The notes beneath the pieces were generated by a model. It worked only from the letters and a program-made list of their open reading frames with translations. It was not told the origin of the DNA and made no database searches. DNA of 64,000 nucleotides, from assembly GCF_015686655.1 (NCBI RefSeq), contig NZ_JADPMP010000002.1, positions 372,001 through 436,000 on the forward strand, read 5' to 3'. Origin of the DNA: Pontibacter sp. FD36. GTDB lineage: Bacteria > Bacteroidota > Bacteroidia > Cytophagales > Hymenobacteraceae. The translations under genes were made by a program, and so were the position numbers. Positions 1 through 7,505 of the stretch are shown here, one piece after another; position 1 is the first letter of the stretch; the number at the start of each line of letters is the position of its first letter.

Positions 1-801
1 AATCAGCGACCAAAAGTGTATAATTGAAAGTCTGTATGAGTATACCGGACGGTTCGCAGCCTTCGGCAGGAAGTAGTACATCAGGCCCAGGAACGGCGTT
101 GTCAGGAAGAACGCAACCGCGTTGTGGCCATACCACCACTGCACCAGCGCATCCTGCACCCCGGCGTAGCCAGAGTAGCTTTTGAAGAAGTTTACCGGAA
201 TTTCGTAAGAGTTAACAATATGCAGTACCGCTACTGTCAGGAAAGTGGCAATGTAGAACCAGATGGCTACGTACATGTGCTTTTCGCGACGCTTAGCGAT
301 GGTACCGAACATGTTCCAGCCGAACACCACCCAAACCAATGTAATAGCGATGTCGATTGGCCACTCCAGCTCAGCATACTCTTTAGAAGTCGTAATGCCC
401 AGCGGAAGTGTGATCAGAGCAGCTACAATAATCAGCTGCCAGCCCCAAAAGTTCAGTTTACTGAGTTTGTCGCTGTACATGCGCGATTTACAAAGGCGCT
501 GCAGCGAGTAATACACACCCATAAAGATGGCGTTACCAACGAAGGCAAAGATCACCGCATTGGTGTGCAGTGGCCTGATACGGCCGAATGTTGTGTACTG
601 GTTACCCATGTTCACATCGGGGTTGGCGAGCTGGAACGCGATCAGCGTACCGATAATCATACCGGCTACGCCCCAGAATACGGTAGCGATACCAAAGTCG
701 CGAACGATCTTGTTGTCGTAGAAAAAGGATTCGATCCCCCCTGAATCTTGACCTACCCGTTTCGGGTTCGGCTCTAAGACAGTTGCTACATTAGTTGACA
801 T
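1..801 (-). CDS. ccoN: cbb3-type cytochrome c oxidase subunit I (CcoN), 5' part only
   Basis: This is the catalytic heme-copper subunit of the high-affinity cbb3 terminal oxidase, an integral membrane protein that reduces O2 at low oxygen. 267 codons are visible and the reading frame runs off the left edge. The sequence shows the heme-ligand region [10 protein letters not shown] near residue 80 and [12 protein letters not shown] near residue 235, whose His is the expected CuB ligand; both are diagnostic of CcoN, and several hydrophobic helices lie between and around them. The ATG at 801 is preceded by a GGAGG about 10 bases upstream, a stronger ribosome site than most genes here have. In Bacteroidota CcoN is often fused to CcoO; the window ends before this can be seen. 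It lies downstream of ccoI and ccoS on the same strand and has its own Fnr-type promoter. Confidence 0.93.
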   Translation of the reverse strand, partial: MSTNVATVLEPNPKRVGQDSGGIESFFYDNKIVRDFGIATVFWGVAGMIIGTLIAFQLANPDVNMGNQYTTFGRIRPLHTNAVIFAFVGNAIFMGVYYSLQRLCKSRMYSDKLSKLNFWGWQLIIVAALITLPLGITTSKEYAELEWPIDIAITLVWVVFGWNMFGTIAKRREKHMYVAIWFYIATFLTVAVLHIVNSYEIPVNFFKSYSGYAGVQDALVQWWYGHNAVAFFLTTPFLGLMYYFLPKAANRPVYSYRLSIIHFWSLI

Positions 802-866
802 GTGCGGTGTCCTCCATTGGTTAAGATGTGTTGTATAATTCTGTTTGTTTGCTTGTTAATCATGTG

Positions 867-931
867 CAAAATTGAGAATTCAGCTCCTCCGAAAAGATGA
901 CCAAAGTCATTCTTCTAGGTGATTGTCATCA
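867..931 (-). promoter_or_regulatory. Tandem Crp/Fnr-type sites and -7 element of ccoN
   Basis: Read on the minus strand there are two TGA-N6-TCA palindromes. The proximal one (898-909, TGAC-N4-GTCA, extended to ATGAC/GTCAT) is centred at 903.5; the distal one (920-931) is centred at 925.5, exactly 22 bp away. A CAATTTTG box (complement of 867-874), close to the Bacteroidota -7 consensus TAnnTTTG, ends 36.5 bp from the proximal centre, so the predicted start lies near 862 and the site sits at about -41.5. The same geometry recurs at ccoI and nirK. Binding by the regulator at 3991-4695 is inferred. Confidence 0.75.
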
Positions 932-945
932 GTAATCGAATTGAC

Positions 946-1131
946 TTATGACTGCTTCTGACCTGGTTTTTCGGTTTTAGGCACGCCGTTGAACTCGTTT
1001 TCGAATAGCATGCGAACGGCTGGTGTATAGTCGTCGTCGTACTGTCCGGAGCGAACTGCCCACAGGAAAGCGGCCAGGAAACCAGCTGCTACAAGCACAC
1101 TGACAGCGATAAGAACAAATATGATATACAT
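946..1131 (-). CDS. ccoS: cbb3-type cytochrome oxidase assembly protein CcoS
   Basis: A 61-residue protein with one N-terminal membrane helix (MYIIFVLIAVSVLVAAGFLAAFLWA) followed by a short acidic cytoplasmic tail containing SGQYDDDYTPAVRML. The helix, the S/G-Q-(F/Y)-DD motif and the size are the signature of CcoS/FixS, a small factor needed to put cofactors into the cbb3 oxidase. It lies between ccoI (upstream) and ccoN (downstream), all on the minus strand, the usual ccoI-ccoS neighbourhood. A 135-bp gap with TGAG/TCAC simple repeats separates it from ccoI; the two probably share a transcript from the ccoI promoter. Confidence 0.93.
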   Translation of the reverse strand: MYIIFVLIAVSVLVAAGFLAAFLWAVRSGQYDDDYTPAVRMLFENEFNGVPKTEKPGQKQS

Positions 1132-1135
1132 GGTT

Positions 1136-1265
1136 AGTGAGTTAGTGAGTTAGTGAATGAGTGAGTGACTGAGTTAGTTATTGAATGAGTGAATTGGTTA
1201 AAGTGTGAATGTCTATACCTGCGAATATTATTCACTCATTCACCCAACCGCTCATTCACTCAATT
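1136..1265. repeat. Low-complexity GTGAGTTA/TCACTCAT repeat forming an inverted pair
   Basis: The gap between ccoI and ccoS is filled with degenerate 7-8 base units (gtgagtta, gtgaatga) on the left and their complements (ttcactca) on the right. A 13-mer at 1182-1194 is repeated exactly in inverse at 1230-1242, so the transcript could fold into a hairpin with a 35-base loop. Related ACTCAATC units occur at 31653-31701 and 45596-45630. It may modulate ccoI/ccoS read-through; no function is shown. Confidence 0.7.
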
Positions 1266-1266
1266 A

Positions 1267-3675
1267 TCAAAGTCCCGCTTTTTTAGCTGCGTACTTCACG
1301 GAGAGTGTGGCGAAGGTCATCACGCTGAGCGTACTGATCGGCATCAGGATAGCGGATACGATCGGTGTAAAGAGCCCCATCACGGCCATGGTCAGTCCGA
1401 CCACGTTGTAAACCAGCGACACAGCGAAGGTCAACAGGATCAGCGTCATGGTCTTCTTGGAGAACTTCAGGAACAGGCTCAGTTTGTCAAATGACTCCGC
1501 ATCCAGGATAGCATCGCAGGAGGGTGAGAAGTTGGTGACGCTGTTGCTTAGGGCTATACCTGCATCACTCTGCTTCAGGGCACCGGCATCGTTGAGACCG
1601 TCCCCTACCATCAGCACCTGTCGATGATCCTGCTCTTTCAGCTTCTGGATGTACTCCAGTTTCTGAACCGGCGACTGATTGAAGTTCAGTTCTGCTTCGT
1701 TGCCGAGCAGTTCCCGTAGTCGTGCTTCTTCGTGGTCGTTGTCACCGGAGAGCACAGCGATCTTTTTTTCTTTCAGATCGCCCAGCACGCTGCTCAAACC
1801 ATTGCGGTATACATTGAAGAAGGTATAGTAACCCAGTACCACGCCATCTACAGACACATAAACTGTAGTTTTGAGGGTGTCTTTTTGCTTGTCTGCAGGT
1901 ACGCCGAGGTATGCTGCAGAACCAACACGCACCAGCATACCGTTCACTTCGCCAACCAGTCCTTTACCAGTATATTCCTGGAAACCAGTCACTGGAGCTG
2001 TGCTGCCTTGTATAGACTCACTGATGCGTTGGCTCAATGGGTGCGTTGAGTGGCGTAGCACTGAAAGTATTGCTTGTTGCTGAGGCTCGGAAAGTGTTTT
2101 ACCAGTGTAAGTTACCTCTGCCTCACTTGGCTCTGTAAGCGTACCTGTTTTGTCGAAAACGACTGTATCGATCTTGGCTAGTCGCTCTACTACGCCGGTG
2201 TTTTTGAGGTAGAACTTGTTGCGTCCGAACACCCGCATAGTATGGCCGTGCACGAATGGCGTAGCCAGAGACAGAGCACAAGGACAAGCGATGATCAGCA
2301 CAGAAGTGAAGGCTTTCATCGCGATATCCATGTCACGCGGCACCCAGTATACGAGTGCACCGGCAGCCACCATCAATGTCACGATTATGAAGTACTTGCC
2401 TGCTATATTAGAGTAGGTGTGCAGGTACTGCTCTTCGTTCTTAGAGAAGACCGTGTCGTTCCAGAGTTGCGTCAGGTAGCCTTGTGATACCTCTTTTACC
2501 ACTTCCAATTCGATGCTCTCACCTACCTGCCGTCCACCCGCGTAGATCACCTCTCCTACCACCTTCTCAACCGGCTCAGACTCACCGGATACAAAACTGT
2601 AGTCGATCATGGCACGACCGTGCAGCAGAATGGCGTCGGCAGGTATAAGTTCCTGGTTACGAATGCGGATACGATCTCCCACCTGAAGGTTTCGTACAGC
2701 GGTAGATGATTCCTCTCCGTTCTCTTTGAGCACCGTAATAGATACTGGGAAATAAGAGGTATAGTCGCGGTCAAAAGACAGCGTGTCGTAGGTGCGTTGC
2801 TGGAAGTACTTACCGATCAGCATGAAGAATACCAGGCCTGTGAAAGAGTCCAGGTAACCTGGTCCATGGCCAGTGAGGATGTCAAACAGGGATACAAAGA
2901 AGAGCGCTAATAGACCAGTTGAGATCGGCAGGTCGATGTTGACCATACGCTGCTTTATACCCTCCCAGGCTGAAGTGAAGAAACCACGTGCACTGTAGAA
3001 GAAAACAGGTATAGAAAGCAGGATGCTGAGGTAGCCAAAGAAAGAGCCGAAGCTGTGCTGCAGCCCCTGCGTAAAGTCCAGGTAATCCGGGAAAGCCAGC
3101 AGCATCACGTTACCGAAAGCAAAGCCGGCTATACCTAGCTTGTAGATAATGGTGCGGCTTTTTGTGGTCGTTTTCTTGCCATCTGTGTCGGCCAGCGTGA
3201 TGGCTGGTTCGTAGCCAATGCGGGTCAGCAACTCCACTACTTCACGCAAAGAAGTCTTTTCGTGAAAGTAAGTCAGGGCGACTTCTTTGCGCATGAAGTT
3301 CACCGTCGTCTCGGCTATACCTGGGTTCAGCTTAAACAGGTTCTCCAGCAGCCAAATGCAGGAGCTGCAGTGCATCTGCGGAATATAGAAGGTCAGCTTA
3401 CAGATCTTGTCGCTGCGGAAGTTAATCAGTTGCGCCTCCACACCCGGATCATCCAGATAGGCAAAACGGGCATCCGAAACCGGTTTTTTGCCAGTCAGGC
3501 CCGGGCTTTCCTCCAGGTTATAATAGGTGCAGAGATTGTTTTCTTCTAGAAGTTCATAAACGGCTTTACACCCATCGCAGCAGAAGGCTTTCTCGTGTGC
3601 TACAATGGGCTCGTCACCACAGGAATCCCCGCAGTGATAGCAGTTCTGAATATTGGTTTGGAGTGCGGCTTCCAT
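1267..3675 (-). CDS. ccoI: cbb3 oxidase-associated copper-translocating P-type ATPase (CcoI/FixI)
   Basis: A P1B-type ATPase that exports Cu(I) across the inner membrane to supply the cbb3 oxidase. In order it has: an N-terminal Cys-rich metal-binding region (CYHC, then CCDGCKAVYELL near residue 33) typical of CcoI; a heavy-metal-associated domain with MHCSSC at about 102-107; membrane helices; the transport motif CPC at about 465; the phosphorylation site DKTGTLT at about 507; an HP dipeptide in STHPLSQ; and the hinge motif GDGLND near 691. About 802 residues is normal. The reading frame could begin one codon earlier at a GTG, but the ATG at 3675 is preceded by AAAGGA and is preferred. It is followed by ccoS and ccoN. 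A Crp/Fnr-type double operator with a perfect -7 box lies just upstream. Confidence 0.95.
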   Translation of the reverse strand: MEAALQTNIQNCYHCGDSCGDEPIVAHEKAFCCDGCKAVYELLEENNLCTYYNLEESPGLTGKKPVSDARFAYLDDPGVEAQLINFRSDKICKLTFYIPQMHCSSCIWLLENLFKLNPGIAETTVNFMRKEVALTYFHEKTSLREVVELLTRIGYEPAITLADTDGKKTTTKSRTIIYKLGIAGFAFGNVMLLAFPDYLDFTQGLQHSFGSFFGYLSILLSIPVFFYSARGFFTSAWEGIKQRMVNIDLPISTGLLALFFVSLFDILTGHGPGYLDSFTGLVFFMLIGKYFQQRTYDTLSFDRDYTSYFPVSITVLKENGEESSTAVRNLQVGDRIRIRNQELIPADAILLHGRAMIDYSFVSGESEPVEKVVGEVIYAGGRQVGESIELEVVKEVSQGYLTQLWNDTVFSKNEEQYLHTYSNIAGKYFIIVTLMVAAGALVYWVPRDMDIAMKAFTSVLIIACPCALSLATPFVHGHTMRVFGRNKFYLKNTGVVERLAKIDTVVFDKTGTLTEPSEAEVTYTGKTLSEPQQQAILSVLRHSTHPLSQRISESIQGSTAPVTGFQEYTGKGLVGEVNGMLVRVGSAAYLGVPADKQKDTLKTTVYVSVDGVVLGYYTFFNVYRNGLSSVLGDLKEKKIAVLSGDNDHEEARLRELLGNEAELNFNQSPVQKLEYIQKLKEQDHRQVLMVGDGLNDAGALKQSDAGIALSNSVTNFSPSCDAILDAESFDKLSLFLKFSKKTMTLILLTFAVSLVYNVVGLTMAVMGLFTPIVSAILMPISTLSVMTFATLSVKYAAKKAGL

Positions 3676-3703
3676 CACAATTATCCTTTATTAATGTCTG
3701 GTA

Positions 3704-3768
3704 CAAAGGTAATTGGGAGGCAAAGCCTAAAAGATGATGCATGTCACTTTCTGAACTGATAATGCTCA
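3704..3768 (-). promoter_or_regulatory. Tandem Crp/Fnr-type sites and -7 element of ccoI
   Basis: On the minus strand a perfect TACCTTTG box (complement of 3704-3711) lies 28 bases above the ccoI ATG. A TGAT-N4-GTCA palindrome (3735-3746) is centred at 3740.5, exactly 36.5 bp from the end of that box, and a second TGA-N6-TCA palindrome inside ACTGA-N6-TCAGT (core 3757-3768) is centred exactly 22 bp further up. Predicted start near 3699, activator at -41.5 and -63.5. The layout is the same as at ccoN and nirK. Confidence 0.78.
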
Positions 3769-3926
3769 GTGCATACTCTGGCAGGATGCCCGACATTTGT
3801 AACATCAAACATGGTAATCAAGGCAGGCAGCAAAGTGCTCGAAGCCTTTTAAGATAATGTTTTGTGATTAAAGTTTAGTGTTTAGTATAAGGTGATTTTA
3901 GCTTAGAGGAGAGACTGAGCTACAAT

Positions 3927-3953
3927 AACGGCAGGCGTGATACGGCTGCCGTT
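3927..3953 (-). terminator. Hairpin below the Crp/Fnr gene
   Basis: An 8-bp stem, AACGGCAG (3927-3934) with CTGCCGTT (3946-3953), lies 38 bases past the stop of the regulator gene. The T run is long on the plus strand (six T) and short on the minus strand, so its strength in the gene direction is uncertain. The rest of 3769-3990 holds nothing I recognise. Confidence 0.5.
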
Positions 3954-3990
3954 TTTTATTGCCCATACCTGATACTTTGCGCCAGCCGGC

Positions 3991-4695
3991 CTAGTCGTAC
4001 ATGTGGCTGATCTTGTAGAGCTTGTCGTGATCCAGAATGGTGATGGAGCTGCCTTTAGCGGAGATGAGTCCTTCGTCTTTGAACTCAGAAAGTAAGCGGA
4101 TGGTCGTTTCTTTGGCAGTGCCTACAATAGAGGCCAGATCTTCACGGGAGATGGAAATGGTGAACTGATCACCTTCTTCGCGTTCCTGGTAGGTTTTCTG
4201 TAACAGCAGCAGAGCTTCTGCCAGACGCTCGCGCACCGGCTTGTAGGCCATCTGCACCATGCGTTCTTCTGCCTCACCCAAGGCATTGGAGATCAGCTTC
4301 ATCAATCCACCCGCAAATTCTACGTTCTGGCTAATCAGCTCCAGGAATTGCGAGCGGGGTATAAAGCAGATCACGGCATCTTCGAGCGCAACTGCTGAGG
4401 CAGAATAGTTCGTGTCGGCCATCAGGGCACGGTAGCCGATCAGGTCGCCTGGTTTAGCGAGTCGCACGATCTGCTCTTTGCCGTCGCTCCCCAGCTTGGC
4501 GATTTTGATCTTACCGGAATTAATACAATAAAGTCCAGATGGTTTACCTCCCTCATGAAAGATCAGCTGCCCTTTCTTGTAAGCGAAACATGATTTCGTT
4601 TCAGAAAGGTGCGACAGTTCGGATGCTCTGCAGCAGCTCAATAGGGAGTTTGCTCGGCTCGAACAGTTCAGACAGTCAGGGTTGGTGAATTTCAT
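3991..4695 (-). CDS. Crp/Fnr family transcriptional regulator with N-terminal cysteines
   Basis: A 234-residue regulator: cyclic-nucleotide-binding-type beta-roll domain (about 20-140, with KKGQLIFHEG and GDLIGY), a dimerisation helix, and a C-terminal winged helix (about 165-230). The recognition helix reads AKETTIRLLSEF; the E and R keep the positions that contact TGA half-sites in CRP and FNR. Four cysteines lie in the first 22 residues (C8, C11, C21, C22), with another in the beta-roll (VICFIP). FNR binds its oxygen-sensing Fe-S cluster with N-terminal cysteines plus one internal one, so a cluster or NO/redox sensing is possible, though the spacing is not that of E. coli FNR. The frame extends two codons up to a TTG; the ATG at 4695 is preferred. 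It lies next to ccoI, whose promoter carries matching sites, so it probably controls ccoI, ccoN and nirK. Confidence 0.9.
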   Translation of the reverse strand: MKFTNPDCLNCSSRANSLLSCCRASELSHLSETKSCFAYKKGQLIFHEGGKPSGLYCINSGKIKIAKLGSDGKEQIVRLAKPGDLIGYRALMADTNYSASAVALEDAVICFIPRSQFLELISQNVEFAGGLMKLISNALGEAEERMVQMAYKPVRERLAEALLLLQKTYQEREEGDQFTISISREDLASIVGTAKETTIRLLSEFKDEGLISAKGSSITILDHDKLYKISHMYD

Positions 4696-4712
4696 AAGCA
4701 ATCAGGATGCTG

Positions 4713-4720
4713 CAAAAGTA
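4713..4720 (-). promoter_or_regulatory. -7 element of the Crp/Fnr gene
   Basis: TACTTTTG on the minus strand matches TAnnTTTG exactly and lies 18 bases above the ATG at 4695, predicting a very short leader of about 13 bases. No TGA-N6-TCA site was seen here, so there is no sign of autoregulation. Confidence 0.55.
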
Positions 4721-4809
4721 TGCATTCGCCTGTTATATCGTATGCCTTCTAACATGGTTTTTTTGCATTTCGTTCTAAGGCTATACCTGTAAGTGTTTAA
4801 AGCTCAAAA

Positions 4810-4841
4810 AGAAAGCCCCTGCTTGAGAGCAGTGGCTTTCT
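4810..4841 (-). terminator. Terminator hairpin downstream of the azurin-like gene
   Basis: Stem AGAAAGCC (4810-4817) with GGCTTTCT (4834-4841), continued inwards by CTGCT/AGCAG around a tgag loop. It lies 28 bases past the stop codon at 4869 and could end the two-gene unit 7182-4869. Confidence 0.65.
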
Positions 4842-4868
4842 GAAATTTTAAATTGCTTGAATTGATTA

Positions 4869-5399
4869 CTACTTGATTATCAGCTTTCCTTTCATCAACG
4901 GCGTTTCGCTGGGGTACGTGTTCACGAACTCATACACCCCGGTTTTGTCAGGGGCCGTAAACTCCATTGTCACGGTCTGGCCGGGTAGTGCCAGTGGTGA
5001 TGCAGCCAGCATCAGGGTGCTGTCGGGCAGGTAATTGCCGGAAGCACCCGCCTCGCTCCCTTTTCGGGCAACCTGTGTTGAATAGCCCTCTTTCGTAAAT
5101 ACGATGTTGTAGATCATCTTAGGATCTTTTCCCTCGTTTGTAAATGCCAGCCTGACATGCGAGCCGGCTTTCACCTCAATTGTGTCCTGATCGAAGGTCA
5201 TACTTTCCAGTTCCTCGCCTCCTATAGCCCGGATACTTACTTCCTCAACATCCTGCAGTGTGGTATCCTGCTCCTCTTCCTGTTGCATCAGCGGCTCATC
5301 CGTTATTCTTTCAGGCCTGTCACCTGTCTCCTGCTGGTTGCCGCATGCGGAGGCAAACAGTAAGACAGAGAACAAACCAATTATCCATATCTGTTTCAT
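4869..5399 (-). CDS. Azurin/plastocyanin-fold lipoprotein lacking copper ligands
   Basis: A 176-residue lipoprotein (signal peptide with lipobox FASAC, Cys19), an acidic linker rich in E and Q, then a cupredoxin domain from about residue 52. The C-terminal part aligns with azurin all the way to the terminus: MIYNIVF for azurin GHNWVL, YLPDSTLMLAASP for its YLKPDD loop region, and YEFVNTYPSETPLMKGKL for YMFFCTFPGHSALMKGTL. In that alignment the copper ligands His46, Cys112 and His117 are replaced by Tyr, Asn and Glu; only Met121 remains. A type 1 copper site therefore cannot form, so electron transfer by copper is unlikely, and a binding or structural periplasmic role is more plausible. It starts 37 bases after the L,D-transpeptidase stop, so the two are likely cotranscribed. 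Confidence 0.8.
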   Translation of the reverse strand: MKQIWIIGLFSVLLFASACGNQQETGDRPERITDEPLMQQEEEQDTTLQDVEEVSIRAIGGEELESMTFDQDTIEVKAGSHVRLAFTNEGKDPKMIYNIVFTKEGYSTQVARKGSEAGASGNYLPDSTLMLAASPLALPGQTVTMEFTAPDKTGVYEFVNTYPSETPLMKGKLIIK

Positions 5400-5436
5400 A
5401 GCTCGATTGTTAAGATTGAGTGCTTATACCTGGAGT

Positions 5437-7182
5437 TTAGCTGAACAGCTCCTGCTCCAGTCTCTTGTCGTGTCCGTATATATCGTCACGGAAGTGGACG
5501 TTTCCATCTTCATCGACCCAACTGGTGAAGTATACCAGGTATACCTGTACCTTTTTAGGTAAAGTGATCCAGGTCTCTTCTCCCCCATTGATCGTCTCCT
5601 CAATGCGGCTTTCTGTCCACTCCGGCATGTCTTTCAACACGTATTTGGCCAGGTCCATGGGGCGCTGCAAACGTACGCAGCCGTGGCTAAATCCGCGCTG
5701 GGTCTGGCTGAACAGGGAGCCGGAAGGTGTATCGTGCAGGTAGATGGCATGCTCGTTCGGAAACAGGAACTTCATGGTACCCAGGGCATTCTTCGGACCC
5801 GGACGCTGTCGCACCATATAAGGGAAGGTCTTCTCAGTCACAGATGTCCAGTCGATAGACGATGGCGAGATTTGTTTCGGATTACGCTCTTTGGTTACAA
5901 CTTCCATGTTTTGGCCTTCCAGGTAACTTGGGTTGCGGGCCATAGCCGGTGCGATCTCTTTTTCAACAATACTGTTGGGAATGTTCCAGTAAGGTGCAAG
6001 AACCACATATTCCATTTTATCGCTGAATATAGGCGTGGAATTCAGCTCCTTGCCTACGATCACGTTCATTTCCATTGTTTTTTTGTAAGAGCGCTCAGCC
6101 TCCGGACTGTTACTCGGATCTTCATAAACATACATCTTGTATTCTGGGATATTGACCCAAATGTATTTCTGATCCAGACTCTTAGGCACCAGTCGCTTTG
6201 GTATCCAGCGCCAGCGCTCCATGTTCATCATGATCTGCTGAATGCGATCCTCCACCGGCACATTCATCATGCGCAGCGTGTTGCCGCCTACTTTACCATC
6301 AGGGACGATGCCATGCAGTTCCTGAAACGATTTCACCTGCGCCTCTAGTTTATCATCAAACTTGCGCATAGCCGGATCGTTGGCATTGATCTGTGCACTG
6401 GGGTCAAGTCGCTTGCGGAGCGAAATGACAGCAGCGGCTGTATCTCCCTTCTCCAGTATTTTGCGATTGCCCAATTTTACTTTTGCCCAGCCGCCTTTTT
6501 CTTCCAGTTCGCGGTAGCGCTGCAGGGCGTCCCGTAGGTCGGTGTAGCCCTTGTGCAAAGCTTCAAACTCGTAATAGGGATAGGTACTTTCTCGCTCCTT
6601 CAGAATAGTCTGAAGTGCCTTATGCAGTTTAATTTTGTTGTTGCGCACGCCCCACTGCACCTGTTTTATGTTGCTCGGGTTGATGCGCCCACGGTAAAAG
6701 TCAGAGGCATAGTTGAAGTAAGTACCTGTCAGGGCAATGTCGATCTGTTGTTGCAGTTCCAGCCGGGCAGAGTCCTTACGGCCCATATCGTTGTAGCGGT
6801 TGATCATTTCGTCTATGGCGACCACCTTGTACTCTTTGGGATCAAGACCTTCTTTAGAGGCATTGTTTATTGTGGTCAACAGCTTCTCTGACTCAGGTAC
6901 AAGATCAGATCCCTTGAACCAGGCCAGCCGGTATGCACGGTCACCGTAGAACTGGTAGATCAGGTCTTCGTGCTCTTTGAATTGCTTTTGCTGTGAAATA
7001 TAGTCCTGAATGTATAGGCTGTCAGTTTCAGTAGCTGCCAGGGTATTGAGGCCTAGCATTTCTTTTACGCCCCCTGTTCCCTCTTCTTTGCTTTCGCCGC
7101 TCTGGTTACAGGAAGCTAAGCTGAACAGGCAAAGGAGGACAAGGCCTATTGGTTTTATTTTTCTTAGGATGAAAGGGTTCAT
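5437..7182 (-). CDS. L,D-transpeptidase (YcbB-like), lipoprotein
   Basis: A 581-residue enzyme predicted to cross-link peptidoglycan by 3-3 (L,D) bonds in the periplasm. It begins with a signal peptide and lipobox (CLFSLASC). An N-terminal scaffold domain is followed by a peptidoglycan-binding helical segment (VKSFQELHGIVPDGKVGGNT, near 285-305) and a YkuD catalytic domain with the motif SHGCVRLQRP, whose catalytic Cys is about residue 502. The overall order scaffold-PGBD-YkuD and the length match the YcbB/LdtD class. The tail contains DDIYGHD, typical of this class. The azurin-like lipoprotein follows after 37 bases. The ATG at 7182 gives a complete signal peptide. Confidence 0.92.
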   Translation of the reverse strand: MNPFILRKIKPIGLVLLCLFSLASCNQSGESKEEGTGGVKEMLGLNTLAATETDSLYIQDYISQQKQFKEHEDLIYQFYGDRAYRLAWFKGSDLVPESEKLLTTINNASKEGLDPKEYKVVAIDEMINRYNDMGRKDSARLELQQQIDIALTGTYFNYASDFYRGRINPSNIKQVQWGVRNNKIKLHKALQTILKERESTYPYYEFEALHKGYTDLRDALQRYRELEEKGGWAKVKLGNRKILEKGDTAAAVISLRKRLDPSAQINANDPAMRKFDDKLEAQVKSFQELHGIVPDGKVGGNTLRMMNVPVEDRIQQIMMNMERWRWIPKRLVPKSLDQKYIWVNIPEYKMYVYEDPSNSPEAERSYKKTMEMNVIVGKELNSTPIFSDKMEYVVLAPYWNIPNSIVEKEIAPAMARNPSYLEGQNMEVVTKERNPKQISPSSIDWTSVTEKTFPYMVRQRPGPKNALGTMKFLFPNEHAIYLHDTPSGSLFSQTQRGFSHGCVRLQRPMDLAKYVLKDMPEWTESRIEETINGGEETWITLPKKVQVYLVYFTSWVDEDGNVHFRDDIYGHDKRLEQELFS

Positions 7183-7505
7183 GTGTGTTGGTTTAATGGC
7201 CTACTGTGTCAGGTTTATAATCCGGTAGAACTATATCGCCCTTTAAATTGTGCTATTTTACAGTAGTGGTTGCCTTTTTATCTTGATTTTGCCTTATGTA
7301 CTTCAAACTGGCATAAAATGTTCTGTACAAGGCTGCATAGCGTGTTGAAAGCAGTCAGCCTGTTTCAGCTGCACAAAGCAGATCAACTTAACTGTCAAAA
7401 CCGAGCCTCTATAACATATTACGTACTGCAAGCGCGTGTCGATACGTTTAGACGCTGATACTTTACAGTTCCTGACAAATAATGTATCTTACCACACCAT
7501 AACTA
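7183..7505. other. Divergent intergenic region, no gene seen
   Basis: This 323-bp gap lies between two divergent genes (L,D-transpeptidase and M1 peptidase) and must hold both promoters. I could not identify a clear TAnnTTTG element, an RNA gene or an operator. A 62-codon frame here lacks family features and is not called. Confidence 0.5.

Noticed and set aside
124..744. 206-codon plus-strand frame at the left edge
   Set aside because: It is antisense to ccoN, which has clear heme-copper oxidase motifs on the minus strand.
1136..1265. Possible CRISPR-like array in the TGAG/TCAC repeats
   Set aside because: The units are 7-8 bases, degenerate and without spacers; no cas gene is near.
5683..6348. 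221-codon plus-strand frame inside the L,D-transpeptidase gene
   Set aside because: Shadow of the minus-strand gene, with no domain or start signal.
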